Notes: generated from the letters alone by a model not told the origin. A stretch of DNA of 64,000 bases from Fervidicoccaceae archaeon (GCA_038734945.1 JAVYOA010000002.1:1-64000), one strand, 5' to 3'. Positions 36,269-43,769 are shown, counted from the first letter of the stretch. Numbers and translations: made by a program.

Positions 36269-36333
36269 TAGCGGGGGGTGGATTCGAACCACCGACCTCG
36301 GGGTTCCTCCGAGGCCTCAGGCCCCTTATGAGC
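36269..36333 (-). tRNA. 3' half of a trans-split initiator tRNA-Met(CAU)
   Basis: Minus strand. It encodes bases 31-73 of the initiator tRNA: G31, loop CTCATA, a 22-nt intron (36305-36326), A38, anticodon-stem strand CCCCG, variable loop AGGTC, T-arm GGTGG-TTCGAAT-CCACC, and acceptor strand CCCCGCT with A73. The matching 5' acceptor, D-arm and CGGG are missing here and are found at 38731-38761. A leader at 36334-36361 contains GGCGGTAGCCC, exactly complementary to the trailer of the 5' half. A TATA-like TTTTAA at 36381-36386 would start transcription right at that leader. Confidence 0.88.
36305..36326 (-). other. Canonical 37/38 intron inside the 3' tRNA half
   Basis: 22 nt between A37 and A38. 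The BHB is regular: core CTCA/GGAG with one A-G mismatch, bulges TAA and GAA each cut after their second base, and an internal hairpin GGGGCC-TGA-GGCCTC. Removing it gives the invariant initiator loop CTCATAA above the CCCCG strand. Confidence 0.82.
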
Positions 36334-36361
36334 TTCGCGGGTTCGGGGCTACCGCCACTGC
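36334..36361 (-). promoter_or_regulatory. Leader of the 3' tRNA half, pairs with the 5' half trailer
   Basis: Read on the minus strand it runs from about the predicted start site to the AA just before G31. GGCGGTAGCCCCGAACC (36340-36356) pairs with 38763-38780 over 16 pairs with one mismatch and one bulged T. CGCG (36336-36339) makes the 4-bp BHB core with bases 25-28 of the 5' half. Confidence 0.85.
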
Positions 36362-36393
36362 TTTATATGCATGGAAAGGATTAAAAGGTTTTA

Positions 36394-36900
36394 CTATTTG
36401 AGAACTGTGTCATTCAAAACAGATTCAGCCCATTTCCTTCCATAGAACCTTGAGACTTCCTCGAAATTTTCCTCTACGAAAATCCTGAGGGCTTTTCTGC
36501 TCAGGACATCTGCTGCTTCGTTGTTCTCCCTTGGAATCCACTCGATTTTATATGACTTGAAATTTCTGAGAAGATTGATAGATTTGTTGTAAAGGGGGAT
36601 CAGCCTGGGTGCCTTTACTCTGTATTTGCCAATGAGTTGCTTGATTACGAGCTGGGAGTCTCCTCTTATGGTAATATCTTTTTCAGAAAGATCGCTTTCA
36701 ATAATTAGCTCCAGCCCTCTTATCAGAGCTGTGTACTCAGCAACGTTGTTTGAAACATTGTCTCCTCTAAATCCAGCACCTACAATTCCAAATTCTTCTT
36801 TCAGAACCTTTTTATTCTCGAAGATGACAACGCCGTATGTAGCTATCCCTCCAGGATTGATAGGCTCACACAGACCATCAAAATATAAAAGGAGACCCAA
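36394..36900 (-). CDS. rnhA: Ribonuclease HI-like protein
   Basis: A 168-residue RNase H fold protein with the four acidic active-site residues in order: Asp8 (YFDGLCEP), Glu55 (NVAEYTAL), Asp81 (RGDSQLVI) and Asp131 (ENNEAADVLS). It hydrolyses the RNA strand of RNA-DNA hybrids, or acts on double-stranded RNA as in some archaeal members. It lies 11 bp downstream of the nitrilase gene and just upstream of the tRNA 3' half, all on the minus strand. Confidence 0.9.
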   Translation of the reverse strand: MGLLLYFDGLCEPINPGGIATYGVVIFENKKVLKEEFGIVGAGFRGDNVSNNVAEYTALIRGLELIIESDLSEKDITIRGDSQLVIKQLIGKYRVKAPRLIPLYNKSINLLRNFKSYKIEWIPRENNEAADVLSRKALRIFVEENFEEVSRFYGRKWAESVLNDTVLK

Positions 36901-36911
36901 GCATTTCCACC

Positions 36912-37733
36912 TTAGAGCTTATAAACCGCAGTGTTTCTCTGCTTCAGCATGGGCAGCTTCCTTCTCACTTCTTCTATTTCGGAAACTTCTATGGTGATTT
37001 CTCTGTATTTTTCCCCTACACCAAGATCGTATATTACTTCTCCCATTGGACCTATGATGGTACTTCTTCCTGTAAAATTCTTTCCATACTGATTTACTAT
37101 AGCTAAGAATATTGTGTTCTCATGCGCTCTGGCCCTCCCCAATACATGCAGAATTTCTTCCTTCATGTCTCCCCTATACCAACCAGAAGGAACGATCACG
37201 AGCTCAGCACCTCCTAGGGCATAAGTTCTGAATAGTTCTGGAAACCTTATGTCATAGCATATTGCTACTGAGATTTTCGTGCCTTTCAGCTCGATTATTG
37301 AAGATGGTGCGTTTCCCGGAAGCATGAATTCGGATTCTCTATAGTCGTAAGCATCAAAGAGATGAGCTTTTCTATATCTCAGCAGAATTTCTCCTTTTGG
37401 ACTGAAAATCACTGCTTCATTATAGACCTTTGGTTTAGAGGCAGGAGTGAAGAGCGTTGCTAAGATGTGGACGCCTAGTTTGCTTGCCAATTCTTTTAGT
37501 GAAGAAGCAAAAGCTCCATCCAATTCTTCTGCCATCATATATATTCTATCTGGTTCATCTCCTGTAGGATTGTACATGAAATACTCTGGAGTAATAATGA
37601 GATCTGCTTCCCTCAAGTTTATTATATTATTCAACTTTTCTATGTTTTTTGCCTTATCCTTAGTGCTTTCCATCTGTACTATGCCAAGAGTTATACTTCT
37701 ATTTTTCATTTTTATTCCCCGAGGAATGTTCAA
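36912..37733 (-). CDS. Carbon-nitrogen hydrolase (nitrilase superfamily)
   Basis: Up to 273 residues; ATG at residue 9 (MKNRSITLGIVQ) may be the real start. The Glu-Lys-Cys triad is visible: Glu50 (IITPEYF), Lys122 (RYRKAHLF) and Cys159 (AICYDIRFPE). The family includes omega-amidase, N-carbamoyl hydrolases and deaminated glutathione amidase, so the substrate amide cannot be fixed. It is cytoplasmic and probably co-transcribed with rnhA. Confidence 0.9.
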   Translation of the reverse strand: MNIPRGIKMKNRSITLGIVQMESTKDKAKNIEKLNNIINLREADLIITPEYFMYNPTGDEPDRIYMMAEELDGAFASSLKELASKLGVHILATLFTPASKPKVYNEAVIFSPKGEILLRYRKAHLFDAYDYRESEFMLPGNAPSSIIELKGTKISVAICYDIRFPELFRTYALGGAELVIVPSGWYRGDMKEEILHVLGRARAHENTIFLAIVNQYGKNFTGRSTIIGPMGEVIYDLGVGEKYREITIEVSEIEEVRRKLPMLKQRNTAVYKL

Positions 37734-37927
37734 AGCTTATTTTTAATTTGATCACTAAGAAAAAATCCTCGAGAATGTATAAATATTATTTGGAAAGCAT
37801 GGAGTCTGATGTCCTCTCTCTCATAAAATATGAAACTTTTAGGTTGTAAATAAGCTAGTAGGGAAATACTTATTATTCCCATCCGATAGAGAAAAAGTTG
37901 TCATAACATAAACGGAAGGTATGAATT

Positions 37928-38389
37928 TTGAACGAAGAAAACGAATCTGAAAGAAATGTAACAAAAAAAGTTATGGAGCTAAAACAAGGCGAAAGCTCCA
38001 TAACAATAAAGGGAAGGGTTCTTGAAGCAAACGAACCAAAAACCATAGAAACGAAGAAAGGGACAAGAACAATAAGTGAGGCAGTTCTAGGCGACGAAAC
38101 TGGTAGAGTGAAGATGACATTGTGGGGAGATAAGGCAGGAAGCATTGAGGAAGGACAGGCTGTGAAGATAACGAACGCATGGACCACTGGATATAGAGGG
38201 AAGGTTCAACTGAATGTTGGGGCTAGCTCAGAAATAACTCAAATTGGAGATGAAGAAGTTCCCAATGCTGAGGAGATCCCCGAATCAGAGCCAGCAGCTC
38301 CTATGGAAGAGAGGAGGGGAGGCTTTGATAGGAGAGGAGGAAGGCGAGATTACAGACAAGGCGGTGGCTTCAGAAGAAGAGAATGGTGA
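37928..38389 (+). CDS. ssb: Single-stranded DNA-binding protein, crenarchaeal SSB type
   Basis: A 153-residue protein with one OB fold (ITIKGRVLEANEPKTIETKKGTR, by landmarks VLEANEPKTIETKKG; AVLGDETGRVKMTLWGDKAG; AWTTGYRGKVQLNVG) followed by an acidic linker and a Gly/Arg-rich tail GGFDRRGGRRDYRQGGG. This layout is that of the Sulfolobus SSB, which coats single-stranded DNA and uses its tail for partners. The start is TTG 37928, because an in-frame TGA lies just before it. It leads a short cluster with the PqqD-like gene. Confidence 0.92.
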   Translation: MNEENESERNVTKKVMELKQGESSITIKGRVLEANEPKTIETKKGTRTISEAVLGDETGRVKMTLWGDKAGSIEEGQAVKITNAWTTGYRGKVQLNVGASSEITQIGDEEVPNAEEIPESEPAAPMEERRGGFDRRGGRRDYRQGGGFRRREW

Positions 38390-38397
38390 GCTGCTAA

Positions 38398-38682
38398 ATG
38401 AGCTATGCGGAAATAAAGGAAAAGAGATTTATGAGAAAGGGAGAAGAAGCAGGAACGAATAACGAGAACTTCTACATTACAGATGAATCTAATGTAACCT
38501 ATGAGCTATCTGCAGCTGTCTATTATGTCTGGAAGCTTGCTGATGGTATCAAGACAGTTGAGGAAATAGTTAAGCAAGCCAGTTCTGAGCTGAATATGCC
38601 AGAAGAAGAGCTTCAAGAACCAATAGCTGTTATCATGCTCAAGCTGCTCGAAAATAATCTTGTTTCAGAAAGCCTTGAATAA
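38398..38682 (+). CDS. PqqD-like small protein (RiPP recognition element fold)
   Basis: 94 residues. FYITDESNVTYELSAAVYYVWKLADGIKTVEEIV, by landmarks YELSAAVYYVWKLADG, fits the PqqD pattern in which a short winged helix follows ELS..A..iW.l.DG..t..ei. In bacteria PqqD-type domains bind precursor peptides for radical SAM enzymes. No radical SAM gene or peptide is next to it; it begins 8 bp after ssb, and in several crenarchaea such free-standing domains exist without known role. Confidence 0.65.
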   Translation: MSYAEIKEKRFMRKGEEAGTNNENFYITDESNVTYELSAAVYYVWKLADGIKTVEEIVKQASSELNMPEEELQEPIAVIMLKLLENNLVSESLE

Positions 38683-38730
38683 AAATATATAAAAACCCTT
38701 GGCCTAATTTTTTTATTGGCGGGGAAAAAA

Positions 38731-38761
38731 AGCGGGGTAGGGCAGCCAGGTAGCCCGCGGG
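38731..38761 (+). tRNA. 5' half of a trans-split initiator tRNA-Met(CAU)
   Basis: Encodes bases 1-30: acceptor strand AGCGGGG, TA, D-arm GGGC-AGCCAGGTA-GCCC, G26 and CGGG (27-30). A at position 1, and the CGGG start of the anticodon stem, are features of initiator tRNA. The sequence does not continue into an anticodon loop; instead a trailer complementary to the leader of the 3' half (36334-36361) follows. Joined to that half, it completes acceptor AGCGGGG/CCCCGCT and anticodon stem CGGGG/CCCCG. A TATA-like AATATATAAAAA lies at 38682-38693. Confidence 0.88.
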
Positions 38762-38792
38762 AGGTGCGTGGGCTACCGCCCTATGATTTTTT
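38762..38792 (+). promoter_or_regulatory. Trailer of the 5' tRNA half and T-rich terminator
   Basis: GGGCTACCGCC at 38770-38780 is the exact reverse complement of 36346-36356. With GGTGCG before it, it forms the long helix that holds both halves together for splicing. TTTTTT at 38787-38792 is a good archaeal terminator, which supports a short separate transcript ending here. Confidence 0.82.
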
Positions 38793-38809
38793 CCAAAAAC
38801 AGAAAAAAT

Positions 38810-39061
38810 CTAGAGCTTCTGAACTCTTATAGCTCCAACCGGACAAGATCCGGCTGCTTGTACGGCGCATTCATAGAGATCCTCGGGTATTTCTCCTTCT
38901 GAAAGTGAATCCGTCAAGTTAGTGGAGTACTTATCCACAACTCTGTTTTTGCCGTTATCGCTTCCAAGAACGAATACTTGCGGACATACTGTGGGAGCTA
39001 CACCACATGCTATGCATGTATCTCTGTCAACTGTTACCTTTACTTTTGCCATTGAGTTCAC
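38810..39061 (-). CDS. Single-cluster ferredoxin with an altered cysteine motif
   Basis: An 83-residue ferredoxin. CIACGVAPTVCPQVF is the first cluster segment; the usual pattern of single-cluster archaeal ferredoxins is C-x2-C/D-x2-C-x3-C-P, but here the third Cys is Ala (A in GVAPTV). The distal Cys is present in GSCPVGAI, and a further Cys lies in YECAVQAAG. So one expected cluster ligand is missing; the cluster might be 3Fe-4S or use the CP cysteine. It should be a low-potential electron carrier. Start at the first or second Met. Confidence 0.85.
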   Translation of the reverse strand: MNSMAKVKVTVDRDTCIACGVAPTVCPQVFVLGSDNGKNRVVDKYSTNLTDSLSEGEIPEDLYECAVQAAGSCPVGAIRVQKL

Positions 39062-39238
39062 CCAGATTATTTTTAAACTCGTTATATTTAAATATGCAAC
39101 AATTGTTCCGAAAGTTCACATTTAAAAGTAATATCTTTCTTAGAAAAGGGATTTTTGGAAAGAGATCTATTTTGAATTGATTTGGCAAACGAGTCTCTAG
39201 CATAAAGTATTTAAATAGAATATAGTTGCAGAGAAGAG

Positions 39239-39967
39239 CTATTTGTTGAATAGAGTATTCTCAAGATTTTTCAAGAATTTTATGTCTCCAGCTGTCGATA
39301 TAATGACGCCGCTAACAAGATCTTCTATTTTATCTAGCACATTCTTAACGGTTGAAGCATCATAGCTCGGCTGGGAAATTCTCTCTATTATGCTCAAGTT
39401 CTTCTCTGTTTTTATTATGATATATGGATAAAGCTCTATCTTCAATTCTCTGCCTCTTTCAGAAATTCTCTCGAGCTTTTCAATTTCTTCCATAGTCATT
39501 CTGAGGATCAGGAATTTTTTGAAGCCCAGTGATAGTCTCTCCAAAATTTTTTGCTCATCATATCTCATGCTTATAATTGCTCCCAGCTTTTTTTCCAATT
39601 TGTAGTTTTTTGCCAGGGATAGGGCCTCTTCGGTAGTTATCTGGCTTTTAAATCCTCTCTCATCCTTCTCACCGGAAGTAACAAAAACGGCATCAATCCC
39701 AGTTAGATTAGCTGCCGAAACAAGTGAAATGAAGGAAATTGGGTTGAGATCGCTCAGCCTAATATGAGAAAATATTTCAGCTTTGGGACACTGTTGCTTT
39801 AAAATGCTGCCTATGACAATGGAGTTTGCTGAGGGGATGCTGAGTGGAGATTCAGGAATGTCCACTCCTGAGAAGATTGATTTCTCCTCACATATGAGAG
39901 AGTTTGCCTGCTTTAGTCTCTTTTCCTCCTTTCCTAGCTCAAATGATAATTCGGCAAAAAGCTTCAA
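39239..39967 (-). CDS. Methylenetetrahydrofolate reductase-like (MetF-fold) protein
   Basis: A 242-residue TIM-barrel-like protein. FELGKEEKRLKQAN at the start mimics the FE.sPP strand of MetF, IFSHIRLSDLNPISFISLVSAANLTGIDAVFVTSGE (landmarks HIRLSDLN and GIDAVFVTSG) corresponds to the H.t.r..N...l.....a...Gi.nil.l.GD stretch. It is shorter than bacterial MetF and several cofactor residues are hard to place. Its location beside two MetE-type genes suggests supply of a methyl group, on folate or the archaeal pterin, for methionine synthesis. Confidence 0.6.
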   Translation of the reverse strand: MKLFAELSFELGKEEKRLKQANSLICEEKSIFSGVDIPESPLSIPSANSIVIGSILKQQCPKAEIFSHIRLSDLNPISFISLVSAANLTGIDAVFVTSGEKDERGFKSQITTEEALSLAKNYKLEKKLGAIISMRYDEQKILERLSLGFKKFLILRMTMEEIEKLERISERGRELKIELYPYIIIKTEKNLSIIERISQPSYDASTVKNVLDKIEDLVSGVIISTAGDIKFLKNLENTLFNK

Positions 39968-40095
39968 AACTCCTTCACCTTTTCCTGTAATGTGCTACAC
40001 GTTTTTTGTGTAAGAAAGTATAGATATGAAATGCTTAAAAAGCTCATTATATAAGATACTAAGACTCAAGCAAGGAGGTCATTGAGGTAAAAGAA

Positions 40096-41079
40096 ATGAA
40101 GGTTGTTCTTAGCTTTTCCGGCTCATTTCCAAGAGACGAGGGTGTCGCAAAAATTCATTCTATGAGAAAATCAGGCGAAATAGATGATACATCATTCATT
40201 GACAAAATAGCAACAAAGGAGCTGAAGCTGTTGAATTTGCTTGAAGCTCTTGGCTTCTCGCAGAGCACTGATGGAATGCTATGGTCGGATGATATAATCA
40301 ATCCAGTTGTTTCCATGTCAAATGTAGGAGTTAATGGACTAGTAAGATTCTTCGATAACAATTTCTTTCTAAGAGCCCCCATTGTTAAAGAAAGTATATC
40401 GTTCAGGGAGGGAGAATATATTAATTGGATAATAAAGATCAGAGAAAAATTGAAAGAAAAGAACAAATTAGAGCTCAAAGTTGCATTTCCCGGTCCAGCT
40501 ACACTTTCTCTCTTCTCTCAGAATAGCTTCTATCCTTCAAGCAAAGATCTAGTAATTGCTTGGGGAGAGAGCTTCCTCTTTCCCTTGATAGAGAGGTTGA
40601 AAAAGGAGGGATTTTCCACATTTGAGATTCATGAGCCAGCCATGACAAGCAGGAGAACTAGCAGAGAAATGAAGCAGGCTGCTTCTGAGGAATTATCGAA
40701 TTTGTTTGAAAATTTCAAGACGAGCAACTTCATTTTACTAACTTACTTCGACCTCAGTTTGAGAGATTGGAATACTCTTCTGAAGGTCGTGCGACCAAAC
40801 TCAATATTAGGCATAGATCTTCATGTTAGAAATTCGCGGAAGGCTGTAGAAGCTCTCTCCGAAATTGGAGAAAAGAGAATTTACATGGGTGCTCTGAATT
40901 CTAGAAATCCGATTAGAGAGAGAGCCTCATTTATCAAGAAATGGATCTTCAGAGCTCGGGACCTTGGCTTCAATGAAATTTTTGTAGGAAACAACGCACC
41001 TATGGACTTTATACCTCCAAAGTGGGCGATCAGCAAGCTAAGAAAGCTTTCAAATGTGGTTTCAGGGATGAGGTGGTAG
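40096..41079 (+). CDS. MetE-type TIM-barrel protein (first of a pair)
   Basis: A 327-residue relative of cobalamin-independent methionine synthase. AFPGPATLSLFS and FSTFEIHEPAMTSRR correspond to GP.t...l and the I.EPAL strand, and GIDLHVRNSRKAVEAL to a later strand. The zinc-binding Cys residues of the catalytic barrel are absent, so this may be the structural partner, like the N-terminal barrel of two-domain MetE, or a related methyltransferase. The ATG is 2 codons behind a GAGGTAAAAG element. The next gene begins only 2 bp after its stop. Confidence 0.7.
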   Translation: MKVVLSFSGSFPRDEGVAKIHSMRKSGEIDDTSFIDKIATKELKLLNLLEALGFSQSTDGMLWSDDIINPVVSMSNVGVNGLVRFFDNNFFLRAPIVKESISFREGEYINWIIKIREKLKEKNKLELKVAFPGPATLSLFSQNSFYPSSKDLVIAWGESFLFPLIERLKKEGFSTFEIHEPAMTSRRTSREMKQAASEELSNLFENFKTSNFILLTYFDLSLRDWNTLLKVVRPNSILGIDLHVRNSRKAVEALSEIGEKRIYMGALNSRNPIRERASFIKKWIFRARDLGFNEIFVGNNAPMDFIPPKWAISKLRKLSNVVSGMRW

Positions 41080-41081
41080 AA

Positions 41082-42101
41082 ATGGTGGAACTTCCTATTT
41101 TACCCATTTCTGTCATTGGTTCCTATCCAAAGCCAAAATGGCTGAGAGAGAGCATTAAGTTGAGGAAGGCAGGAAAAATAGAGGATTCCCATATGGAGGA
41201 AGCATATAGGGATGCAGTTTCCTCCGTAGTTAGAGAGCAAGAGCTGCTGGGAGTTGATATACCATCAGATGGGGAAATGAGAAGGGAGGAAATGGTAGAA
41301 TATTTTGCTGAAAGAATTGAAGGGTTCAAGTTCTTCGGAAACGTCAGAGTGTGGGGAAATAACTATTTCAGGAAGCCTGGAATTGTGGGTCCATTGAAAT
41401 GGAAGGGGCCTATGACAGTTGAGGAATATAAGCTTCTCAGAGAAGTCTCAACAGCAAAGGCTGTAAAGATTCCCATAACTGGACCTTATACCATAGCAGA
41501 TTGGTCCTACATAATATATTATAGGAGCAAGGAAGAAGCAACCTTCGAGTTAGCTAAAATTATTAACAGAGAGCTTAAGGAGTTAGAGGGAGCAGGAGCA
41601 ACATTTGTGCAAATAGATGAGCCCGCCCTAACAACACATCCTGATGAAATGGAGTGGGCAGTGGAAGCTATAAATGAGGCCGTTAGAGGAATTAACATGA
41701 AGATAGGCCTTCATGTTTGCTATTCTGATTACAGAATATTGAAACCGTTTTATGATCGATTGAAAGTATCTCAATTTGCCCTCGAGTTTGCAAATAGAGG
41801 ATTCAGCGATCTTGAAGTTGTAGAGGGACTAGGGGTGGAGCTCGGCTTTGGAGTTGTAGATGTTCATAGCAGAAGAGTAGAATCTCCAGAGGAGGTTGAA
41901 GCCGCTATAATGAAGGTACTGAAGTATGTGAAGCCTGAATGCCTCTACATTAATCCTGATTGTGGACTCAAGCTTCTACCTAGGAGCATAGCTAGAGAGA
42001 AGCTGAAGTCTATTAAGCTAGGTACTGATAGAGTTAGAAGGAAGTTAGCAGAGAATGGGAATGAAAAAACTATACTGACAAATACCCCGAAATGCCAATG
42101 A
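41082..42101 (+). CDS. metE: Methionine synthase, archaeal MetE-core type
   Basis: About 339 residues from ATG 41082. It matches the catalytic C-terminal barrel of MetE: GSYPKPKWLR at the start, IPSDGEMRREEMVEYF, ITGPYTIADWSY, IDEPAL, and the zinc ligands His and Cys in GLHVCYSD plus Cys in INPDCGLK. It transfers a methyl group to homocysteine; short archaeal forms are thought to use donors other than polyglutamyl-folate, for example a corrinoid protein. It forms a tight pair with the upstream barrel gene and is near the MetF-like gene. Confidence 0.85.
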   Translation: MVELPILPISVIGSYPKPKWLRESIKLRKAGKIEDSHMEEAYRDAVSSVVREQELLGVDIPSDGEMRREEMVEYFAERIEGFKFFGNVRVWGNNYFRKPGIVGPLKWKGPMTVEEYKLLREVSTAKAVKIPITGPYTIADWSYIIYYRSKEEATFELAKIINRELKELEGAGATFVQIDEPALTTHPDEMEWAVEAINEAVRGINMKIGLHVCYSDYRILKPFYDRLKVSQFALEFANRGFSDLEVVEGLGVELGFGVVDVHSRRVESPEEVEAAIMKVLKYVKPECLYINPDCGLKLLPRSIAREKLKSIKLGTDRVRRKLAENGNEKTILTNTPKCQ

Positions 42102-42103
42102 TT

Positions 42104-42952
42104 TCATAGAATGGAATGCTTGGTCAGCTCTGATAGCTTAGCCATTCCCTCCCCATACTTTATTTTTCCAATGTAGAACTCTCCATTGTTTATTGGTATC
42201 CAGGAGGAAATATCATCATCATAATAGTAGTCGATTGCAGTAGAAGATGAAACGATCAAGCTGTTTCTCTCGTTCTTCAAGTATAGCCTGTAATAAGGTG
42301 CATGATCAGCATTTATAAAATAGCTTCCGAATAGAACCTGGATCTCTCCCTCTGCTATTAGAACTGCTATTAAATTCAGAGCTGACTTCACGTATTCTTT
42401 ATATCTTTTGATTGTACTTATATCGAAACTTTTCCCCAATTCCGTTGAGAGAGACTGACCTAGCATGAATGTATCGCTGTATCTATTAGCAACACCTTCT
42501 GGAACCAATGAGCCTATTTCTGAAACCAATCGCTCTTTGTCAACTGAGCCGTTGTGAGCTATTATGAGCTTTTCTCCTGTCCTAGTCGAGAACTCGAATG
42601 GCTGAACGTTGAATATGCTGACTTCTGTATCAGGAGAAGCTGCCCTCGCATGAATTAGATCAATGATGAATGGCTTGAAGTATTCAGAGTCGACGGAATT
42701 GCCGGGTATTATTTCAGGCTTCTTCACATAAATTGGGTGCATGTGCTTAATTATCGAATATGAGATGTTTCCGCTATCCAAGTATAAGGTTGCTCTTCCC
42801 CATCCATGCTTGTGTGAGGAGCCCTTAGGACCAAATATTCTCTTGGCATATGGATCATAATATGCAGAAGAAACAAGTGCACTCACCATTTTCTCATAGG
42901 TATTTATAGAATGAGTAGATGGCATTCCCATCATTGCTAGCATTCTGCACAT
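42104..42952 (-). CDS. Class II glutamine amidotransferase domain protein
   Basis: A 282-residue protein starting MCRMLAMMG, which after Met removal exposes Cys2 as the N-terminal nucleophile. GRATLYLDSG, LIHARAASP and IIAHNGSVDKERL follow as the usual glutaminase strands (Arg for glutamine binding, then HNG). There is no synthetase domain, so it must deliver ammonia to a separate enzyme or be a stand-alone hydrolase, as in the GlxB/YafJ group. Convergent with metE. Confidence 0.88.
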   Translation of the reverse strand: MCRMLAMMGMPSTHSINTYEKMVSALVSSAYYDPYAKRIFGPKGSSHKHGWGRATLYLDSGNISYSIIKHMHPIYVKKPEIIPGNSVDSEYFKPFIIDLIHARAASPDTEVSIFNVQPFEFSTRTGEKLIIAHNGSVDKERLVSEIGSLVPEGVANRYSDTFMLGQSLSTELGKSFDISTIKRYKEYVKSALNLIAVLIAEGEIQVLFGSYFINADHAPYYRLYLKNERNSLIVSSSTAIDYYYDDDISSWIPINNGEFYIGKIKYGEGMAKLSELTKHSIL

Positions 42953-43065
42953 TTTAATGTTACCTCACTTCAACTGGAGTACGATTCTAAATTAGCTTTT
43001 CTCCTTTTTTTGATTTTGCTCGGGATCTTGCTTATTAATCCAGTATTCAGAATCTCTAACGTTGA

Positions 43066-43674
43066 ATGGTGCTAAACATGCAGATCTCTCAGGATTCAAT
43101 CATCCCTATTGTAGTCCAGCTTTATGCTGTGATGAATCCTCTTGTGGCGATTCCAAAGTTCCTGGAAGTAGTTGAATCAACTGAGGGAAGCTTTTTCAGA
43201 ATGGTTAATAGAGTATTTTTTGCCATATTATTACTTACGACTCTGTTCGTTTTAGGTGGAAACTATATTTTGAGCATTTTTGGAATTAGTCTTTCCAGCT
43301 TGAAGATTGCAGGGGGCATAATACTTCTGTCGGTTGCCATTGATACGCTGATAACGGGACATAAGCCCGAAAAGGTGGAAACAGGAGATCTGATCGTGGT
43401 TCCAATTGCTACCCCTCTAATAGTTGGTCCTGGGACAATGACTACTTTGATACTCCTCAGTGGGCTGAAAGGAATAGCAGCCACACTGCTATCCTCCTTC
43501 TTAGCATGCTTTCTAGTATACCTCACTCTATTGGCATCAACCTTCCTATCAAGATTACTGGGTCCTACATTTGTGAATGGATTGGGAAAGTTCATGTCGC
43601 TGATAATTGCTTCATTTGCTATAGAGATGCTATTGGGTGGACTGCAGAGCTATTTTCCCAAATTTTTTCAATAG
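43066..43674 (+). CDS. MarC-family membrane protein
   Basis: A 202-residue protein with six helices. NPLVAIPKFLEVVES and PIATPLIVGPGTMTTLILLS are the two inverted-repeat signatures of the MarC/UPF0056 family. The family was once linked to multidrug resistance, but its role is not established. ATG 43066 or 43078 may be the start. Confidence 0.88.
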   Translation: MVLNMQISQDSIIPIVVQLYAVMNPLVAIPKFLEVVESTEGSFFRMVNRVFFAILLLTTLFVLGGNYILSIFGISLSSLKIAGGIILLSVAIDTLITGHKPEKVETGDLIVVPIATPLIVGPGTMTTLILLSGLKGIAATLLSSFLACFLVYLTLLASTFLSRLLGPTFVNGLGKFMSLIIASFAIEMLLGGLQSYFPKFFQ

Positions 43675-43769
43675 TACTTGGTGAAGTTGGAAAATAATTT
43701 ATTTATGCGAGTAGAAATTGAAAAAGCTAAATATAACTTAAATTGAACATAAAGAGATGATGATGACCG

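Noticed and set aside
36269-36360. A normal class II tRNA (Leu or Ser) in this place
   Set aside because: The 5' end does not pair with CCCCGCT, the would-be D-loop has no GG, and the loop choices lack U33.
36241-36361. A circularly permuted initiator tRNA, with AGCGGGG after the 3' end
   Set aside because: The acceptor pairs, but the D-arm and the CGGG half of the anticodon stem cannot be formed from this locus. The half-gene at 38731 supplies them exactly and matches the leader, so a trans-split gene explains far more. I keep the AGCGGGG repeat as a separate observation.
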